This document shows, one piece after another, positions 60,154-64,000 of a stretch of 64,000 nucleotides of DNA. The stretch comes from JBHYDC01 sp051861205 (GTDB lineage Bacteria > Pseudomonadota > Alphaproteobacteria > Rhizobiales > Pleomorphomonadaceae). The notes under the pieces are model-generated. The model was not told where the DNA came from, made no database searches, and was given only the letters and a program-made list of their open reading frames with translations. Each line of letters begins with the position of its first letter. Within the stretch, counting starts at the first letter, position 1. The stretch lies in the NCBI GenBank assembly GCA_051861205.1, contig JBHYDC010000006.1:124001-188000 (forward strand). The letters are read 5' to 3'. The position numbers and the translations under genes were made by a program.

Positions 60154-61074
60154 TCAGAGCCCGAGGTCGGTCGGCTTCAAGTCGGCGGCAAGCCGTGTCG
60201 CCATGTCCAGCGCCAGCGTCACCAGCGGCGGCATCGGGCTGCGATCCAGCGCCACCAGCCCCACTGCGTGTTCCACATCGGGCTCGATCAGCGGCACGGG
60301 CACAAGGTCGGAGCCGGGGCCGAGCGTCGCCTTCACATACTCCGGCATGATCGAGGCAAGACCGGTTTCGCGCACGCTGGCACAAAGGTTCATCAGCGAA
60401 TTCGTTTCCACCTTGATCTGCGGCTTCAGCCCCGTGGTCGCGAAGGCCCGGTCGATGATCCGGCGGTTCTGCATGTTCGGCGTCAGTAGCGCCAGCGGAT
60501 GGGCGGCTGCTTCCGCCCAGGTCACGCCCTTCAAAAGCGCCAGCGCATCGTCCGCCCGCACGAACAGGCAATAGCGCTCCCGGTACACCGGCCGGCCCAC
60601 AAGCCCCGTGATCGGCTCGTTGTCGAGATAGGTCAGCCCCACGTCGATCGAGAAATCCTCAAGCTCGCGCAAAATCTCCACCGACGTCGCCGATAGCACC
60701 ACCAGATCCACATTCGGATTGGCCTCTCGGATGATCTTCGTCAGCCGCGCCGCGATCGGCAGCGCGGAGGGAATCACGCCGATCGTCAGCCGTCCGGCAA
60801 GCTGGCTTTCCCCCTCGCGAAGCTGCCCGATTTCCTGGCGCATGGCGCCCCAGTTATCCAGAATCACATGCGCCCATTTCAGCACGCGCTCGCCTTCGGC
60901 CGTGAAGCCGTGGAACCGCTGGCCCCGCTCCACGATGGCAACGCCAAGCTCCTCCTCCAACTGCCGGATTCGCTCCGACAGCGTCGGCTGGGTCACGTTG
61001 CACGCCTGCGCCGCCCGGGTGAAATGCTTCTCGCGGGCGAGCGCTGCAAGATAGTGGAGTTGCCTGATATCCAT
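60154..61074 (-). CDS. LysR family transcriptional regulator
   Basis: A 306-residue LTTR. The winged helix-turn-helix is at 1-60 (MDIRQLHYLAALAREKHFTRAAQACNVTQPTLSERIRQLEEELG), and the co-inducer domain spans about 90-295. The putative ligand region includes GVIPSALPIAARLTKI and TPNMQNRRIIDRAFATTG. The regulated genes are not obvious: the minus-strand MFS gene upstream is separated by a strong terminator, and the GGDEF gene converges from the other side. It starts at an ATG preceded by GAGAGCGA. Confidence 0.9.
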   Translation of the reverse strand: MDIRQLHYLAALAREKHFTRAAQACNVTQPTLSERIRQLEEELGVAIVERGQRFHGFTAEGERVLKWAHVILDNWGAMRQEIGQLREGESQLAGRLTIGVIPSALPIAARLTKIIREANPNVDLVVLSATSVEILRELEDFSIDVGLTYLDNEPITGLVGRPVYRERYCLFVRADDALALLKGVTWAEAAAHPLALLTPNMQNRRIIDRAFATTGLKPQIKVETNSLMNLCASVRETGLASIMPEYVKATLGPGSDLVPVPLIEPDVEHAVGLVALDRSPMPPLVTLALDMATRLAADLKPTDLGL

Positions 61075-61163
61075 TCGCTCTCGCGCTCTCTCTTAACTCC
61101 TGCCACGCTACACGACGCCCTCCGTCCCGGCCATCGTCCGAAATAGGGTGGTCCCTCAAACGA

Positions 61164-61190
61164 AAAGGCCCGGCGCTCGGCCGGGCCTTT
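61164..61190 (-). terminator. Rho-independent-type terminator of the MFS gene
   Basis: A perfect 11-bp AAAGGCCCGGC/GCCGGGCCTTT stem with a 5-base loop, 26 bp after the MFS stop codon, ending in three to four T residues on the minus strand. Confidence 0.85.
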
Positions 61191-61215
61191 CCTCATTCTT
61201 GCGGTTTGGACCCGA

Positions 61216-62943
61216 TCACTCGACGTCGTCGATGCCGTTGTTGCGTGTTTCCTTCACGAACAGCGTGCCGATCACCAGCGTCATCGCTGCGATCACGATG
61301 GGGTACCAAAGGCCGTAGTAGATATCGCCGTTGGCGGCCACCATGGCAAAGGCGGTCGCCGGAAGCAGTCCGCCGAACCAGCCGTTGCCGATGTGATAGG
61401 GCAGCGACATCGAGGTGTAGCGAATGCGGGTTGGGAACATTTCCACCAGCATTGCAGCGATCGGCCCGTAGACCATCGTCACGTAGAGCACCAGCACGAA
61501 CAGCACGCCGATCACCAGCGGCTGGTTCATCTGCGCCTTGTCGGCCGGCGCCATCGAGTAGGTCGAGGTCTTGACGCCGTCCGTCTCGGTTTCCTTCATG
61601 GCAACCGGATAGCCGGCCGTCTGAAGCGCCTGAAACAGGCTGGTCTCGAAGGTCGTGTTCGCCGTCTTCGCCGCATCCGCGGCAAGCCCCGTGCCCTCAT
61701 AGCTCGGGATCACGGTGTCTCCGATCTTGATCGACGCCACAGTGCCCGCCGGTGCGTCCACATTCGCGTAGTTCACCGAATTCTTCGCCAGGAATGCCTT
61801 GGCTATGTCGCACGACGTGGTGAACTTCGACGTTCCCACCGGATTGAACTGCAAATTGCAGGTGGCCGGGTCGGCCGTCACCGTGACCGGCGAGGAAGCG
61901 ATCGCCGCGGCAAGGGCCGGGTTCGCGGCCGTCGTCAGCGTGTGGAACAGCGGGAAGTAGGTCAGGATCGAAAGCAAGCAGCCCAGCATGATGATGGGCT
62001 TGCGGCCGATCTTGTCCGATAGCCAGCCGAACAGAACGAAGAAGGGCGTCCCTATCGCGAGCGAAATCGCGATCAGCACGTTGGCGGTGAAGCCGTCCAC
62101 CTTCAGCGTCTGCGTCAGGAAGAACAGAGCGTAGAACTGGCCGGTGTACCACACCACAGCCTGACCGGCGGTGAGGCCGAACAGGGCCAGGATCACCAGC
62201 TTCAGGTTCGGCCAGCGCAGGAAAGACTCCGTCAGCGGCGCCTTGGAGCCCTTGCCCTCTTCCTTCATCTTAGTGAACGCCGGGCTTTCCGAAAGGCTGA
62301 GCCGGATCCACACCGAAACCCCGAGCAGCACCACGGAGACAAGGAACGGAACGCGCCAGCCCCAGGCCGCGAAGGCTTCTTCGCCAAAAAGGGTTCGGGT
62401 CGCCAGAATCACCAGCAGCGACAGGAACAGCCCCATCGTCGCCGTTGTCTGAATCCAGCTTGTGAAGTACCCGCGTTTGCCGGGAGGTGCATGTTCGGCC
62501 ACATAGGTCGCCGCGCCGCCGTACTCACCGCCGAGCGCCAAGCCCTGCAACAACCGCAGGCCGACCAGGATGATCGGCGCGGCCATGCCGATCGTCTCGT
62601 AATTCGGCAGAATGCCCACGATGAAGGTGGAAAGACCCATCAGAAGGATCGTAACCAGGAACGTATACTTGCGGCCGACAAGGTCGCCGATGCGTCCGAA
62701 CACTAGCGCGCCGAACGGCCGGACGATGAAACCCGCGGCAAAAGCCAGAAGCGTGAAGATAAACGCAGCCGTTGGGTTCACGCCCGAGAAGAACTGATTG
62801 GCGATGATCGCGGCAAGTGACCCGTAGAGATAGAAGTCGTACCATTCGAAAACGGTGCCAAGCGAGGAAGCGAAGATGACCTTCTTTTCCTCGCGTGTCA
62901 TTGCGCCGCTCTTCACAGCGCCCCCTGCTGCTATGTTTGCCAT
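61216..62943 (-). CDS. MHS-type MFS metabolite:H+ symporter with a large insert
   Basis: A 575-residue transporter. Family marks: SLGTVFEWYDFYLYGSLAA, FIVRPFGALVFGRIGDLVGRK, LRLLQGLALGGEYGGAATYVAEH, and FGWLSDKIGRKPIIMLG. This is the ShiA/ProP-like metabolite:H+ symporter group, which usually has about 430 residues. The extra length is a roughly 135-residue soluble loop (about 335-470) between two late helices, with two cysteines (TCNLQF, SCDIAKAF) that could form a disulfide outside. GGAGGAG precedes the ATG at 62943. A good promoter lies 137 bp upstream. Substrate unknown. Confidence 0.88.
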   Translation of the reverse strand: MANIAAGGAVKSGAMTREEKKVIFASSLGTVFEWYDFYLYGSLAAIIANQFFSGVNPTAAFIFTLLAFAAGFIVRPFGALVFGRIGDLVGRKYTFLVTILLMGLSTFIVGILPNYETIGMAAPIILVGLRLLQGLALGGEYGGAATYVAEHAPPGKRGYFTSWIQTTATMGLFLSLLVILATRTLFGEEAFAAWGWRVPFLVSVVLLGVSVWIRLSLSESPAFTKMKEEGKGSKAPLTESFLRWPNLKLVILALFGLTAGQAVVWYTGQFYALFFLTQTLKVDGFTANVLIAISLAIGTPFFVLFGWLSDKIGRKPIIMLGCLLSILTYFPLFHTLTTAANPALAAAIASSPVTVTADPATCNLQFNPVGTSKFTTSCDIAKAFLAKNSVNYANVDAPAGTVASIKIGDTVIPSYEGTGLAADAAKTANTTFETSLFQALQTAGYPVAMKETETDGVKTSTYSMAPADKAQMNQPLVIGVLFVLVLYVTMVYGPIAAMLVEMFPTRIRYTSMSLPYHIGNGWFGGLLPATAFAMVAANGDIYYGLWYPIVIAAMTLVIGTLFVKETRNNGIDDVE

Positions 62944-63473
62944 TTTGGCTTCTCCTCCAAGCATCTTCGGCAGGTTCACGCTCGACTGACCATCGCTTCT
63001 TGGATGGTGCTCCTCGCCTGGGCGAAACCGCTTACAATTCGTTTAGTCTCATCACCGCCGTCGTAACAGTTCAACAACAGTTATAAGACTTTTGTCTGAT
63101 TTTGTCAGAGAACGTATAAATACTTAAACAAAAATCTACAGTAAATTCCGCCATCGTATACTACATTGAGTATAAAATACTAAGCCACAACTTGATCTAC
63201 GCGCGACAGCCATGACCGTTGCGACATTTTTCCGATTTCCGCGTACAAACCGTGCACTCTGAAAAACAGATTCAAGTCTGCGGCCGGTTGCCTCAACGCG
63301 CGTTTTTTGCGTGACAAGCGCCGCGTCAGGCTGTCAAGAACGCATCAAAACTGATCCTCGTCGGCCCCGCCGCAACGCAGGCGGCGGGATTCACCGGTTG
63401 GATTTCTGTGGATTATCGGTTGCCGGGCTCAAGCCAAACGGTAAGACCGGGTGCCAAAACGGGGAGCACGTTC
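62944..63473. other. Divergent intergenic region of the MFS gene and folD
   Basis: 530 bp without a gene. The stretch 63050-63180 is markedly AT-rich. It contains AGAC-TTTT-GTCT (63086-63097) overlapping TCTGA-TTTTG-TCAGA (63095-63109), and AGTATAAAATACT (63169-63181). The half nearer folD is GC-rich and shows no clear feature except the folD ribosome site ACGGGGAGC. Confidence 0.6.
63080..63108 (-). promoter_or_regulatory. Sigma-70-type promoter of the MFS gene
   Basis: On the minus strand CTGACA (63108-63103) and TATAAC (63085-63080) at exactly 17-base spacing, giving a leader of about 130 bases. Small palindromes overlap the spacer and could be operators. Confidence 0.7.
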
Positions 63474-64000
63474 ATGACCGCAGTCATCATCGACGGATTC
63501 GCCGCCGCGGCCGCCTTGCGGGACAGCATCGCCGCCGATGCTCGTGCGCTCAAAGCCTCCCACGGCGTCGTCCCCGGCCTTGCCGTCGTCCTTGTCGGTG
63601 AGGATCCGGCCAGCGCCGTCTATGTCCGCAATAAGCTGAAGGCCACCGCCGAATGCGGGCTGAAAAGCCTGGAATACATGCTGCCGGCCGACACCGGCGA
63701 GGCCGACCTCCTCGCGCTCGTCCGCAAGCTCAACGCCGATCCCGACGTTCACGGCATCCTCGTCCAACTGCCGCTTCCCCACCAGATCGACAGCGCCAAG
63801 GTCCTCGGCCTCATCGATCCGGACAAGGACGTCGACGGCTTTCACCCCCTGAACGCCGGCCGCCTCGCCGTCGGTCTCCCCGGTTTCGTGCCCTGTACTC
63901 CGCGCGGCGCGCAAATTCTGATCGACCGGCTGATGCCCGATCTTTCCGGCAAAACCGCCGTGGTCGTCGGCCGCTCCAACATCGTGGGTAAGCCGATGGC
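63474..64000 (+). CDS. folD: Bifunctional methylenetetrahydrofolate dehydrogenase/cyclohydrolase FolD, partial
   Basis: The first 175 codons are present; the window ends inside the gene. FolD interconverts 5,10-methylene- and 10-formyl-tetrahydrofolate with NADP. The catalytic YxxxK is YVRNK (Tyr50, Lys54), the cyclohydrolase block is LVQLPLPHQID and DKDVDGFHPLNAGRLAVG, then FVPCTPRGAQ and the dinucleotide motif VVVGRSNIVGKPM at the edge. GGGGAGC precedes the ATG at 63474. Confidence 0.95.
   Translation, partial: MTAVIIDGFAAAAALRDSIAADARALKASHGVVPGLAVVLVGEDPASAVYVRNKLKATAECGLKSLEYMLPADTGEADLLALVRKLNADPDVHGILVQLPLPHQIDSAKVLGLIDPDKDVDGFHPLNAGRLAVGLPGFVPCTPRGAQILIDRLMPDLSGKTAVVVGRSNIVGKPM

Noticed and set aside
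1..64000. tRNA, rRNA, CRISPR, prophage or insertion sequences
   Set aside because: No cloverleaf-like intergenic sequence, no repeat-spacer pattern, no transposase, integrase or phage structural genes were seen.

Overview
This is a high-GC chromosomal window that reads like an alphaproteobacterium of the order Hyphomicrobiales (Rhizobiales). The evidence is a CcrM-type GANTC adenine methyltransferase with a CtrA-like box upstream, an F0 ATP synthase operon carrying both b and b' genes and no F1 genes beside it, a Rhizobium-type rhamnose pathway (RhaD aldolase/dehydrogenase fusion, RhaI, RhaSTPQ transporter, DeoR-type regulator), and intergenic palindromes that resemble the GAAAAAGTGGAAACGG repeat family I recall from Rhizobiales. 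I saw no tRNA, rRNA, CRISPR array, insertion sequence or prophage. The placement is inference from gene content, not from a marker gene.

Layout. 1-4.9 kb: start of a GFA-type gene, a PEBP/YbhB protein, an AraC regulator, a secreted trypsin-like protease, a HAD phosphatase, then an SbtA-like permease with its PII-like partner SbtB. 4.9-14.1 kb: AMP nucleosidase, ccrM, mutY, a DUF721 protein, a DsbA-like thiol oxidoreductase and smc. 14.1-16.5 kb: a bd-type (CIO-like) quinol oxidase. 16.7-19.8 kb: the F0 operon atpI-atpB-atpE-b'-b with a recognisable promoter, a hairpin pair after atpE and a strong terminator. 19.9-25.9 kb: rnhB, a membrane protein, a histidine phosphatase, aroC, a TSUP permease, and a divergent Lrp/alanine dehydrogenase pair. 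25.9-34.2 kb: two RNA methyltransferases (RlmD/RumA-like, TlyA), an MBL hydrolase, a DUF1499 protein, a DnaJ-like chaperone, pdxH, xseB and dxs.

34.2-43.7 kb is a rhamnose catabolic locus: rhaS-rhaT-rhaP-rhaQ-rhaM on the minus strand after rhaR, and rhaD-rhaI divergent. A rhamnulokinase gene is not present. 43.8-50.2 kb: a HerA-like ATPase, a DEAD-box RNA helicase with a structured leader and apparent TTG start, a Kef-type K+/H+ antiporter with its flavodoxin-like ancillary protein, and Ohr. 50.2-52.9 kb: divergent altronate dehydratase and 2-keto-3-deoxygluconate kinase, which are consecutive steps of hexuronate breakdown; with rhamnose use this suggests growth on plant cell-wall sugars. 53-64 kb: a small basic ORF, siroheme synthase, a CrtI/PYROXD2-like oxidoreductase, an aspartoacylase-family hydrolase, a GGDEF/EAL protein with a damaged-looking EAL motif, a LysR regulator, an MHS-type transporter and the first part of folD.

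Most genes are housekeeping or ordinary metabolism. The less explained material is between genes: the helicase leader, paired palindromes at 31.8 kb, REP-like units at 56.6 kb, an AT-rich inverted-repeat segment at 57.9-58.1 kb, and two short ORFs with good ribosome binding sites.
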